A stretch of DNA of 12,474 nt from Acidobacteriota bacterium (GTDB taxonomy: Bacteria > Acidobacteriota > Vicinamibacteria > Vicinamibacterales > Vicinamibacteraceae): the NCBI GenBank assembly GCA_013695405.1, contig JACDAO010000084.1:1-12474 (forward strand), in the 5' to 3' direction. Below are positions 1 through 6,851 of this stretch, in pieces (the stretch's first letter is position 1; the number at the start of each line of letters is the position of its first letter). The notes below the pieces were generated by a model. That model was not told the DNA's origin, did not search any database, and worked only from the letters and a program-made list of their open reading frames with translations. The position numbers and the translations under genes were made by a program.

Positions 1-1
1 C

Positions 2-133
2 GCCGGGGATGCCGCCGCTCCCGCGCTGCAGGTGCTGATGCCGCCTGCCATGCTGCCGTTCGTTATCGTCGGCGCCGGTCTCTGCGCGCTGGTGCTGGTC
101 GTCGGCATGGGAACGGTGCTCGCCCGCGACTGA
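2..133 (+). CDS. C-terminal end of an unidentified membrane-anchored protein (partial)
   Basis: The reading frame is open from the window edge to a TGA at 131-133 and gives about 43 residues. The tail is a strongly hydrophobic segment (about residues 17-40, beginning near PAMLPFVIVGAG and running through CALVLVVGMG), followed by a short polar end, LARD. That looks like a single C-terminal transmembrane helix, or the last helix of a polytopic membrane protein. An Ala/Pro-rich stretch precedes it. Nothing here identifies a family, and the rest of the gene lies outside the window. Codon use (G or C in nearly every third position) matches real genes nearby. The next gene, on the same strand, starts 32 bases later, so the two could be cotranscribed, although a hairpin lies between them. 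Confidence 0.6.
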   Translation, partial: AGDAAAPALQVLMPPAMLPFVIVGAGLCALVLVVGMGTVLARD

Positions 134-138
134 CCCCG

Positions 139-157
139 GCAGGGTACGTTACCCTGC
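139..157 (+). promoter_or_regulatory. Perfect 8-bp hairpin touching the Shine-Dalgarno of the CocE-type hydrolase
   Basis: GCAGGGTA (139-146), loop CGT, TACCCTGC (150-157) form a perfect 8-bp inverted repeat. The GGAG ribosome binding site (158-161) begins at the very next base, and the ATG follows at 166. In RNA the hairpin could compete with ribosome access or stabilise the 5' end. In DNA it could be a dimeric repressor operator. There is no U-tract after it, so it is a poor intrinsic terminator for the upstream gene. Confidence 0.5.
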
Positions 158-165
158 GGAGACGT

Positions 166-2076
166 ATGCGTCCGCTCCGGCTGCACCTGCTGCTCGCCCT
201 GATCACCCTGGCACTGGCGAGCCTGACCTTGCACGGCAGTCAGGCGCCGGCGGCTCGGCCGGCGCCGGTCCGCGACCGCTACAGCAAGGCGGAGCACCTG
301 GTGCCGATGCGCGACGGCACCCGGCTGCACACGGCGGTCTACAGCCCGCGCACATGCGTCAGCGGTGGCTATCCGATCCTGCTGCAGCGGACGCCGTACT
401 CGGTGGCCTCGTACGGTCGCGATCGCTACCCCGCGTCGATTGGTCCGTCGCCCGCGCTCCAGGCCGACGGCTACGTCATCGTCTACCAGGACGTGCGCGG
501 CCGATATCTCTCGGAAGGCGTGTGGGAGGAAGTGCGGCCGTTGGTCGCTGCGGCCCATGGCGCCGTGGACGAGAGCACCGACGCGTACGACACGATCGAC
601 TGGCTGGTGAAGCAGACGCCGTGCAACAACGGGCGGGTCGGGATGTGGGGCATCTCGTACCCGGGCTTCTATGCGCTCGCCGCACTGGTCAATGCGCATC
701 CGGCGCTGAAGGCGGTCTCGCCGCAGGGTCCGGTCACCGACTACTACCTTGGCGACGACTCGTACCACAACGGCGCGTTCATGCTCGCGCATAATTTTTC
801 GTTTTACGTCGACTTCTTCCCACGCGGCGCTCAGCCGCGCACGCCGCAGAAGGAGAGGCGCTTCGACTACGGCACGCCGGACGGCTACGCCTTCTACCTC
901 GCGATGGGCCCGCTCGCCAGGGCGTCGCGGCGGTACGGGCTCGATCGGAACCCGTACTGGATGATGAACCTCGAGCACACCACGTACGACGCATTCTGGC
1001 AGGCACGGAGCATCTGGCGTCACCTGCGCGGCGTGACCCCGGCGGTGTTGACCGTCGGCGGCTGGTTCGACGCCGAGAACCTGCGCGGGGCCTTGCGGAC
1101 ACACGCGACGATTGCCGCGCAGAGCCCGCAGACAGTCAACCAGCTGGTGATGGGGCCGTGGACCCACGGCAGCTGGTCGTCGCCCGACGGCTCGCGTGTT
1201 GGCCAGCTGCGATTCGGCCAGCAGACGGCGGCCTACTTCCGCGACCAGCTCGAGCGCCCGTTCTTCGCGCGCTGGCTCAAGGGACCGCCAACCGCCATCC
1301 TGCCCGCCGCCTCGATCTTCGAAACCGGCAGCAACCGGTGGCGGTCATTCGAAACCTGGCCGCCGGGCTCGACGCCGCAGGTCTTCTACCTGGGGGCGGG
1401 CGGCACACTGCGGCCGACGGCGTCCGCGGCCGGGGAAGACGCCTTCGATGCGTACGTGAGCGACCCGGCCAACCCGGTGCCGATCGTCGATCGAATGGCG
1501 ATCGGCATGCCGCGGGACTACATGGCCTCGGATCAGCGATTCGCGGCGGCGCGACGCGACGTGCTGGTCTATCGCAGCGAGGTGCTCGCCGACGACCTCA
1601 CCGTGCTCGGCTCGATTGGCGTCACGCTGCACGTGGCGACCTCGGGGACCGACGCCGACTTCGTCACCAAGATCGTCGACGAGTACCCCGCGGCATCGGG
1701 TGGGCCAACGGCCGCGAGCGGCGGGCCGCAGGACAGCAGCGCGGCGGCAGATCCGTCGATGGCAGGTTACCAGTTGCTGGTGCGGGGCGAGCCGTTCCGC
1801 GGCAAGTTCAGGAACTCGTTCGAGCGGCCCGAGCCGTTCGCGCCCAACGTGCCGGCAACCATCCACTTCGAACTGCCCGACGTGGCCCACACCTTCAGGC
1901 GCGGCCACCGCCTGGTGGTGCAGGTCCAGAGCTCCTGGTTCCCCCTGTTCGACAGGAACCCGCAGCAGTTCATGGACGTCCCGACGGCGTCGCCGGCCGA
2001 CTTCGTCCCCGCCACCCAGCGGATCTACCGCAGCGCCGCCCGCCCGTCGTCGATCACCGTGCCCGTCGAACGGTGA
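166..2076 (+). CDS. Secreted CocE/NonD family serine hydrolase (X-Pro dipeptidyl-peptidase S15-like)
   Basis: A 636-residue alpha/beta hydrolase of the CocE/NonD/PepX type, which cleaves esters or amide bonds of acylated or X-Pro substrates. The N-terminus is a Sec signal peptide: MRPLRLH, a leucine-rich core (8-22), then an Ala/Pro region. No lipobox cysteine is present, so the protein is probably periplasmic or secreted. The catalytic triad can be read: nucleophile S164 in GISYPG, D302 in GGWFDAEN, H334 in GPWTHGSW. Y78 in QRTPY fits the oxyanion-hole tyrosine known from CocE. The hydrolase and cap domains span about 40-375, and a C-terminal jelly-roll domain follows to the end. An Ala/Gly/Ser-rich loop (about 509-532) contains a repeated AASGGP and looks like an insertion. 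The start is supported by GGAG 4 bases upstream. The natural substrate cannot be deduced. Length is typical of the family. Confidence 0.9.
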   Translation: MRPLRLHLLLALITLALASLTLHGSQAPAARPAPVRDRYSKAEHLVPMRDGTRLHTAVYSPRTCVSGGYPILLQRTPYSVASYGRDRYPASIGPSPALQADGYVIVYQDVRGRYLSEGVWEEVRPLVAAAHGAVDESTDAYDTIDWLVKQTPCNNGRVGMWGISYPGFYALAALVNAHPALKAVSPQGPVTDYYLGDDSYHNGAFMLAHNFSFYVDFFPRGAQPRTPQKERRFDYGTPDGYAFYLAMGPLARASRRYGLDRNPYWMMNLEHTTYDAFWQARSIWRHLRGVTPAVLTVGGWFDAENLRGALRTHATIAAQSPQTVNQLVMGPWTHGSWSSPDGSRVGQLRFGQQTAAYFRDQLERPFFARWLKGPPTAILPAASIFETGSNRWRSFETWPPGSTPQVFYLGAGGTLRPTASAAGEDAFDAYVSDPANPVPIVDRMAIGMPRDYMASDQRFAAARRDVLVYRSEVLADDLTVLGSIGVTLHVATSGTDADFVTKIVDEYPAASGGPTAASGGPQDSSAAADPSMAGYQLLVRGEPFRGKFRNSFERPEPFAPNVPATIHFELPDVAHTFRRGHRLVVQVQSSWFPLFDRNPQQFMDVPTASPADFVPATQRIYRSAARPSSITVPVER

Positions 2077-2080
2077 GGCA

Positions 2081-2120
2081 GGCTTTCGGCTTCGGGCTTC
2101 GAGGCTTCAGGCTTCAGGCT
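2081..2120. repeat. Heptameric GGCTTCR tandem repeat tract
   Basis: Consecutive units begin with GGCT at 2081, 2088, 2095, 2103, 2110 and 2117. The step is 7 bases, apart from one 8-base unit; the core is GGCTTCA or GGCTTCG. The tract fills the 30-base gap between the convergent hydrolase and dipeptidase genes and runs into the dipeptidase 3' end, supplying its stop codon (2107-2109, read on the minus strand). I see no convincing intrinsic terminator here. Confidence 0.75.
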
Positions 2121-3492
2121 GTTGCCTGGCTCGTGCGAGTTCCTCGTACAGGTAGGCGGCGGCGAGCACGCCATTGTGGAAGTTGCTCAGGTCGAGCCAC
2201 TCGTTCGGCGCGTGGGCATTCTCACCCGGCAGGCCAATGCCGAACAGCACGCTCGGCAGGCCGAGCACCTGTTGAAAAGTCGAGACCACCGGGATCGAGC
2301 CGCCCTCGCGCACGAACACCGGCTGCCGTCCGAAGCCGCGCTCGATCGCCCGCCCGGCCGCTTGCACCCACTCGTTGTCGAATCCGGTCGTCCAAGGCTT
2401 GCCACCGTGCATGTGCGTCACCTTGACCGTCACCGTCTTGGGCGTCAGCTTCTTCAGGTAGGCCTCGAACAGCTGGCCGATCGTCGCCGGATCCTGGTCG
2501 GGCACCAGCCGCATGCTGACCTTGGCCATTGCCACGGCCGGAATCACCGTCTTGGCGCCCTCGCCGGTGAAGCCCGCGAGCAGGCCGTTGACCTCGAAGG
2601 TCGGACGGGCCCACTTGCGCTCGAGCGTCGAGTAGCCACTCTCGCCGAACGGCTTGGGCACCCCGATCTCGCGGGCCCAGCGCTTCTCGTTGAACGGCAG
2701 CCTGGCAAACTCGGCGCGCTCGGCTGGGGTGACGTCGACGACCGCGTCGTAGAACCCGGGGATCCTGATCCGGCCGGCCTTGTCCTTCATCTGCGCCAGC
2801 AGTTGCGCCAGCACCAGCGCCGGGTTGGCGACCGCGCCGCCATACGAGCCCGAGTGCAGATCCGTGCTGCTGCCGCGGATGTCGATCTGGAAGTAGGCCA
2901 GCCCGCGCAGGCCGTAGCAGATCGACGGGACGTCGCGGTCGAACATCGGCGAATCGGAGATCACCACCACATCGGCCGCGAGCGTGTCGGCATTGGCGGC
3001 GATGAAGGTGTCGAGGTTGGCGCTGCCCACTTCCTCCTCGCCCTCGAGCAACACCTTGACGTTGATCGGCAGGACGCCATGCTGGCTCAGGTGCGCCTCG
3101 ATCGCCTTGAGGTGCATGAAGATCTGCCCCTTGTCGTCGGCCGCCCCGCGCGCGTAGATCGCGCCCTCGCGCACGGTGGCCTGGAACGGGGGCGTCTCCC
3201 ACAACTCGAGCGGGTCGACCGGCTGCACGTCGTAGTGGCCGTAGAACAACATCGTCGGCGCACCCGGCGCGCCGAGCCACTCGGCGTAGACGATCGGATG
3301 ACCTGGGGTCTCGTGCAGTGCCGCGTGCTGCAGGCCGATGCGTTGCAGTTCGCTGACGCACCACTCGGCGCAACGGCGCACGTCGCCGGCATGCTCGGGC
3401 AGCGCGCTGATGCTCGGAATGGCCAGGAAGGTCTCGAGTTGCGCGACGTAGTCGTCGCGGTGGCTGTTGATGAAGTCGAGGACGTTGTTCAT
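2107..3492 (-). CDS. M20 family dipeptidase (cytosolic zinc metallopeptidase)
   Basis: A 461-residue M20 peptidase resembling cytosolic nonspecific dipeptidases (CNDP2/PepV-like), expected to release amino acids from dipeptides with a two-metal centre. Visible residues: H86 and D88 in GHYDVQP, bridging D119 in RGAADDKG, catalytic glutamate E153 and metal ligand E154 in EGEEEVGS, D180 in SDSPMF, and the late metal histidine H427 in ENAHAPNE. H213 in DLHSGSYGG lies in the lid/dimer domain, the usual place for the residue contributed across the dimer. There is no signal peptide. The MNNVLDF start is chosen because it is where family similarity begins; there is no clear Shine-Dalgarno, only a repeat tract upstream. 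The rhodanese gene ends 65 bases upstream on the same strand, so cotranscription is possible. The last codons (QPEA-stop) lie inside a heptamer repeat, so the C-terminal tail has probably been rewritten by repeat expansion. Confidence 0.93.
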   Translation of the reverse strand: MNNVLDFINSHRDDYVAQLETFLAIPSISALPEHAGDVRRCAEWCVSELQRIGLQHAALHETPGHPIVYAEWLGAPGAPTMLFYGHYDVQPVDPLELWETPPFQATVREGAIYARGAADDKGQIFMHLKAIEAHLSQHGVLPINVKVLLEGEEEVGSANLDTFIAANADTLAADVVVISDSPMFDRDVPSICYGLRGLAYFQIDIRGSSTDLHSGSYGGAVANPALVLAQLLAQMKDKAGRIRIPGFYDAVVDVTPAERAEFARLPFNEKRWAREIGVPKPFGESGYSTLERKWARPTFEVNGLLAGFTGEGAKTVIPAVAMAKVSMRLVPDQDPATIGQLFEAYLKKLTPKTVTVKVTHMHGGKPWTTGFDNEWVQAAGRAIERGFGRQPVFVREGGSIPVVSTFQQVLGLPSVLFGIGLPGENAHAPNEWLDLSNFHNGVLAAAYLYEELARARQQPEA

Positions 3493-3507
3493 GGGGCTTC
3501 GGCCGGG

Positions 3508-3549
3508 GCTGGGAGCTGGGACCTGGGAGATTGGAGATCGGGGCTTCGC
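3508..3549. repeat. Heptameric G-rich tandem repeat tract between rhodanese and dipeptidase
   Basis: Six consecutive 7-base units run from 3508: GCTGGGA, GCTGGGA, CCTGGGA, GATTGGA, GATCGGG, GCTTCGC. They occupy most of the 65-base gap between the rhodanese stop (3558) and the dipeptidase start (3492). The period and the G-rich plus strand match the tracts at 2081 and 9147, but the consensus differs. On the minus strand, just after the rhodanese stop, the bases 3553-3541 can fold as GGGC, loop GCGAA, GCCC; there is no U-tract, so at most it is weak 3'-end structure. Confidence 0.65.
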
Positions 3550-3557
3550 GCCCGGTA

Positions 3558-4409
3558 TCAGGGGTTCGGGGTCTGCACGGGCAACTCGAGGCGGTCTCCC
3601 CACTCTTTCCACGACCCGACGTAGTTGCGCACGCGGGTGTAGCCGAGCAGCCGGAGCGCGAGGTAGCCGTGCGCGGCGCGGTAGCCGCCCTGGCAGTACG
3701 CGATGACCTCCTTGTCTGGGGTGACGCCGGCGCGTTCGTAGAGCGCGCGCAGTGCGTCGGCCGGCTTGAAGGCGCCGTCTGGTCCGAGGTTGTCGGTCCA
3801 CTCCAGGTGGACCGCGCCGGGGATGCAGCCGGCACGGGCGGCACGGGCCACCGTGCCGAGGTACTCGTCGTCGGAGCGGGTGTCGAGAATCACGGCATCC
3901 TGGCGGTCGAGCCGATCGTGCACGTCACGCCAGCCGGCGATGCGCTCGTCGACGCGCGTGCCGGTCCAGGTCGAGGCGGTCGGGGCTGTCGGATCGGCGC
4001 TGACCGGGTGCCCGCCAGCCAGCCAGGCGACGAAGCCGCCATCGAGCAGGCGCGTGTGTTCGTGACCGAAGTACTCGAGTGCCCAGAAGGCGCGAGCAGC
4101 GCGGTTGCCGGAGCGCTCGTCGTAGACCACCACCTCCCGGCTGGCCGTCACGCCGCGCGAGGCCAGCAGGTGCTCGAGAATCCACAGGAAGGCCCGCAGC
4201 GGCGCCGGATCGGTGTCGACCAGACTGACGCCGAACAAGTCGAGGTGGACGGCGCCAGGCACGTGACCGGCGGCCCACTGCTCGGCCGGTCGCAGGTCGA
4301 TCACCAACGGACCGGAACCGGGCCCGGGTGCGTCAGCGATGCGCCGCGCGAGGGCAGCCGGCGTCAGCAGCAGGTGAGGATTGACGTAGCCCTTCGGGTT
4401 GTCCGCCAT
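3558..4409 (-). CDS. Two-domain rhodanese-type sulfurtransferase
   Basis: A 283-residue tandem rhodanese (thiosulfate/3-mercaptopyruvate sulfurtransferase family), transferring sulfane sulfur via a cysteine persulfide. The N-terminal domain (about 10-135) has the rhodanese landmarks VIDLRPAEQWAAGHVPGAVH and a degenerate active-site loop, YDERSGNRAAR, with no cysteine. It is therefore structural, as usual in this family. The C-terminal domain (about 150-275) carries DTRSDDEY, GCIPGAVHLEW and the active loop CQGGYRA, with C239 as the catalytic residue. No signal peptide is present, so it is cytosolic. An in-frame ATG at 4418 (MLAMADN) is an alternative start. I prefer 4409 because a TACAAT -10 element (4422-4417) overlaps the upstream ATG and places transcription start at about 4410. 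Donor and acceptor are unknown: the CQGGYR loop is not diagnostic for mercaptopyruvate versus thiosulfate. Confidence 0.9.
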   Translation of the reverse strand: MADNPKGYVNPHLLLTPAALARRIADAPGPGSGPLVIDLRPAEQWAAGHVPGAVHLDLFGVSLVDTDPAPLRAFLWILEHLLASRGVTASREVVVYDERSGNRAARAFWALEYFGHEHTRLLDGGFVAWLAGGHPVSADPTAPTASTWTGTRVDERIAGWRDVHDRLDRQDAVILDTRSDDEYLGTVARAARAGCIPGAVHLEWTDNLGPDGAFKPADALRALYERAGVTPDKEVIAYCQGGYRAAHGYLALRLLGYTRVRNYVGSWKEWGDRLELPVQTPNP

Positions 4410-4416
4410 CGCCAGC

Positions 4417-4447
4417 ATTGTACGAGCCGATGCCTGGGAGCGGGCAA
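4417..4447 (-). promoter_or_regulatory. Possible leaderless promoter of the rhodanese gene
   Basis: On the minus strand TACAAT (4422-4417) is a good -10 hexamer. A weak TTGCCC (4447-4442) lies 19 bases upstream as a possible -35. Transcription would begin about 7 bases downstream, at or next to the ATG at 4409. No Shine-Dalgarno precedes either start candidate, which fits a leaderless mRNA. The -35 match is poor, so this is tentative. Confidence 0.35.
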
Positions 4448-4452
4448 ATCGC

Positions 4453-4481
4453 TTGAGGGAGGCCGGGTGCAGGCGTAGGAT
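4453..4481 (+). promoter_or_regulatory. Sigma70-type promoter of the winged-helix regulator
   Basis: TTGAGG (4453-4458), a 17-base spacer, and TAGGAT (4476-4481) form a good -35/-10 pair at optimal spacing. Predicted transcription start is near 4488, giving a leader of about 24 bases before the ATG at 4512. The promoter is divergent from the rhodanese gene, so a protein bound here could affect both. Confidence 0.55.
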
Positions 4482-4486
4482 GCGAC

Positions 4487-4503
4487 TGGCGGCCTTGCCG
4501 CCA
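4487..4503 (+). promoter_or_regulatory. Perfect 7-bp hairpin/operator at the regulator's transcription start
   Basis: TGGCGGC (4487-4493), loop CTT, GCCGCCA (4497-4503). It starts at the predicted transcription start and its last base is the first base of the AAGG ribosome binding site (4503-4506). Candidate autoregulatory operator for the downstream winged-helix protein, or an RNA hairpin limiting translation. Confidence 0.45.
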
Positions 4504-4511
4504 AGGTGCCC

Positions 4512-4928
4512 ATGACAGACCGCGTTCGGACACAGGACGATGTGCCGGTGGGCCGGTTGCGAGGCTTCCGACCGCGGGTGCGGCCGATCGACTCGCATGA
4601 CGACCCCGCGTCGCCCCTCAACCTCGACAAGCTGATCCACGAGCGGTTGCGCCTGGCCATCGTCAGCGCGCTCGCGGTGCGTGACAAGCTTTCGTTCAAC
4701 GACCTCAAGGCGGCGCTGCGCACCACCGACGGTAACCTCAGCGTGCATGCGCGCAAGCTGGAGGACGCCGGCTACATCAGCTGCACCAAGTCCTTCGAGG
4801 GACGCCTGCCGCGCAGCGAATACACGTTGACGCGTGCCGGCCGGGTCGCATTCGAACGCTACCTCGGGCACATGGACGCGCTGATTCGAGCGTGCCGGGC
4901 AGGCAGCCCGACGGCCACCGAAACCTAG
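4512..4928 (+). CDS. Winged-helix DNA-binding transcriptional regulator (PF13601-type)
   Basis: A 138-residue one-domain regulator. After a basic, probably disordered N-terminus (1-33), the winged-helix domain runs from about 37 to 120. LNLDKLIHERLRLAIVSAL is the first helix and LSFNDLKAALRTTDGNLSVHARKLEDAGYI (split here as LSFNDLKAAL, then TTDGNLSVHARKLEDAGYI) is the helix-turn-helix with the recognition helix. The wing is FEGRLPRSEYTLTRAG. This pattern matches the 'winged helix DNA-binding domain' family related to MarR/ArsR proteins. There is no ligand domain and no cysteine pair that would suggest metal sensing. ATG 4512 is preferred over an in-frame GTG at 4506 because AAGG (4503-4506) sits 5 bases before it. 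The target is unknown; the divergent rhodanese and its own promoter are the simplest candidates. Confidence 0.85.
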   Translation: MTDRVRTQDDVPVGRLRGFRPRVRPIDSHDDPASPLNLDKLIHERLRLAIVSALAVRDKLSFNDLKAALRTTDGNLSVHARKLEDAGYISCTKSFEGRLPRSEYTLTRAGRVAFERYLGHMDALIRACRAGSPTATET

Positions 4929-4963
4929 ACGCCGGATGTGGTGGACACGCTCGAGGCGCGGCC

Positions 4964-5791
4964 TCAGCCGACCTGATTGCTCAAGGTGCCGATGCCGTCG
5001 ATGGCAATCGCGATCTCGTCGCCGCTCTGCAGCGAGAACGCGTCCGGCGGCACCACGCCGGTGCCGGTGAACAGGAGGCAGCCGGCCGGGAATGACGTCT
5101 CGCGGAACAGCCATTCCGCCAGGTCGTCGAAGCGACGCTTGATCTGCCCGGTGGTGGTCTGGCCGGCAAAGGCCACCGCACCGCCGCGCGTGATGGTCAG
5201 GGCAATCGAGGTGCCCGCCGGCAGCGCCGCGGCCGTGAACAACAGCCCCGGGCCAATCGCGCAGCTGCCGTCGTAGACCTTGGCCTGCGGCAGGTAGAGC
5301 GGGTTCTCGCCTTCGATGTCGCGCGCGCTGACGTCGTTGCCAATCGTGTAGCCGACCACGCGGCCGAAGGCGTTGATCACCAGCACCAGTTCCGGTTCGG
5401 GCACCGACCAGCGCGAGTCGCGCCGCACCCGCACCGTGCCGCCGGGACCGACCACCCGTTGCGGCGTGGCCTTGAAGAACAGCTCGGGCCGGTCGGCGTC
5501 GTAGACGCGATCATAGAAGGTCGCGCCGCCACTGTCGCGGGCTTCGTCCATCCGTGCGTCGCGACTGCGGAAATACGTCACGCCCGCCGCCCACACCTCC
5601 TGCGAGCCGATCGGCGCGTGCAGCACCTGCGGCATCGCCGCGTCGACGTCGGTGCCACCGGCCGCCCTCGCCTGCAGCAGGGCGTGCGGGTCGTGCGCCT
5701 GCAGGATCTCGTCGATGGTCAGGTCGGCCAGGTGGATCGAGCGCTCGTCGACGACCAGCACCAGCCCGTGGTCGGTTCGGTACAGCAACAT
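4964..5791 (-). CDS. Fumarylacetoacetate hydrolase (FAH) family enzyme
   Basis: A 275-residue FAH-superfamily protein; members hydrolyse, decarboxylate, dehydrate or tautomerise 2-oxo acids with Mg2+ or Mn2+. The N-terminal part (1-60) is the small variable domain. The catalytic fold begins at [12 protein letters not shown] (66-77). Expected metal and acid residues are E132 and E134 in [10 protein letters not shown] and D153 in [11 protein letters not shown]. The conserved [16 protein letters not shown] (166-181) with K171 and the late [18 protein letters not shown] (243-260) are typical. The LPQAKVYDG signature resembles the branch that includes 2-keto-3-deoxy-sugar-acid dehydratases/hydrolases, but no other sugar-acid gene is here, so the substrate stays open. 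Its ATG shares one base with the stop of the preceding hydrolase (TGATG), and GAGGAG, inside that gene's last codons, is a strong ribosome binding site. The pair is therefore translationally coupled. Confidence 0.88.
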   Translation of the reverse strand: MLLYRTDHGLVLVVDERSIHLADLTIDEILQAHDPHALLQARAAGGTDVDAAMPQVLHAPIGSQEVWAAGVTYFRSRDARMDEARDSGGATFYDRVYDADRPELFFKATPQRVVGPGGTVRVRRDSRWSVPEPELVLVINAFGRVVGYTIGNDVSARDIEGENPLYLPQAKVYDGSCAIGPGLLFTAAALPAGTSIALTITRGGAVAFAGQTTTGQIKRRFDDLAEWLFRETSFPAGCLLFTGTGVVPPDAFSLQSGDEIAIAIDGIGTLSNQVG

Positions 5792-6621
5792 CACGCGCTC
5801 CTCAGGTGCCAGCTCTCGCCGGTGCGCTCGATCCGTCCGTCTTCCTCGAGCTTCAGCAGATGCGCCAGCACGGTCTGGCGGGCCGCGCCCTGCAGGTCCG
5901 CGGCAAGCGCAGCATACAGCCGCTCGACGAGGCGATCGGCGGTGTCGAGTCCGGCAGCCAGGCATTCGAGCACCTGCTGCTCCCTGGCCATCCGGTGCGA
6001 CAGGTAGCCGCGCAGCAGCGACGCCGGCTGGGTGATGGGCTCCCCGTGGGCGGGCAACAGCAGGCGCGGCTGCAGCTCGAGGACGGCGCGCAGGCTGCGC
6101 AGGTACTGCCGCAGGCCCCCACCGCTGTCGGCCGGGATGCTGACGGTGCTGCCGTTGATCGCCAGGTCGCCGCCGAACAGCACGCCGCTGTGCACGTCGA
6201 ACAGGCAGGTGTGATCGACGGCGTGGCCCGGTGTGTGGAGCGCCCAGAGCTGTGCGTCACCGGCGGTCAGCATCGGTTCGCCGTCGATCGCGGTCCACTC
6301 GGGTGGCGCGTCGGGGAGCGGCGCGCGCTTGCGGAAGACGACGGCTGGAAAGGCCGCGTGCAGCGCCGCGGAGCCGCCGATGTGGTCGTGATGCGCGTGC
6401 GTGACGATCACCTGCGCGAGTGGGCCGTCGCCCGCGGCCGAGAGCGATGCCTGCAGGGCGGCGACGAAGCTGGCGCCGCCGGGTGGAGCGTCGATCAGGG
6501 TCGGCACCCGGCCGTGCAGCAGGTAGGCATGGACTGAGCCGCCGGTGTACGAGGTGGCGAGAGGAACCGTCAAGCGTGAGTGACGCACGTCAATGGACCG
6601 GTGGGCGCGCTCGTGCCGCAA
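5791..6621 (-). CDS. Metallo-beta-lactamase-fold hydrolase with C-terminal winged helix (LACTB2-like)
   Basis: A 276-residue MBL-fold protein. The di-zinc motif is complete: H75, H77, D79 and H80 in [10 protein letters not shown], then H133 in TPGHAVDH, D152 in FGGDLAI and H192 in LLPAHGEPI. After the MBL domain (to about 205), the C-terminus [10 protein letters not shown]...[14 protein letters not shown] is the small winged helix found in LACTB2-like proteins, which include RNA endonucleases and thioester or lactone hydrolases. The substrate cannot be assigned. The start appears to be TTG at 6621, with GGAG placed 6 bases before it; no ATG exists in the first 100 codons, and a GTG at 6588 has no ribosome binding site. 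It is first in a two-gene unit with the FAH enzyme, downstream of a strong promoter with an embedded operator. Confidence 0.9.
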   Translation of the reverse strand: MRHERAHRSIDVRHSRLTVPLATSYTGGSVHAYLLHGRVPTLIDAPPGGASFVAALQASLSAAGDGPLAQVIVTHAHHDHIGGSAALHAAFPAVVFRKRAPLPDAPPEWTAIDGEPMLTAGDAQLWALHTPGHAVDHTCLFDVHSGVLFGGDLAINGSTVSIPADSGGGLRQYLRSLRAVLELQPRLLLPAHGEPITQPASLLRGYLSHRMAREQQVLECLAAGLDTADRLVERLYAALAADLQGAARQTVLAHLLKLEEDGRIERTGESWHLRSA

Positions 6622-6851
6622 CCGGTGCTCCGTTGGGTCGCGGCGCGGACGCGTTCTGGGCTGCTGCTGCGGGCGCGGAAAAGAAAGCTGAGGGCGCGCC
6701 GGGCCTTGTACGGAGGATGATTTCGAGGAAAATATCGACCAGGGCGGGCCGAAGTACTGCGTAGGAGAGCAGCACCCCGAAGGAAGAGGTCGCTTCCCGC
6801 AGGGCTTGAAGGTGGTGAATCGGGTGCCCGTCGACCCTCAGCTCGAAAAGT

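Noticed and set aside
2115..2128. CAGGC-TGTT-GCCTG as an intrinsic terminator for the convergent hydrolase/dipeptidase pair
   Set aside because: Five-bp stem inside dipeptidase coding sequence without a U-tract; it arises from the heptamer repeat.
2122..3624. 500-codon plus-strand open frame antisense to the dipeptidase
   Set aside because: The dipeptidase on the other strand has every catalytic motif; this frame has none and is an antisense GC artefact.
4953..4965. GAGGC-GCG-GCCTC inverted repeat between the convergent regulator and FAH genes, as a terminator
   Set aside because: Only 5 bp of stem with no T-tract on either strand; expected by chance at this GC content.
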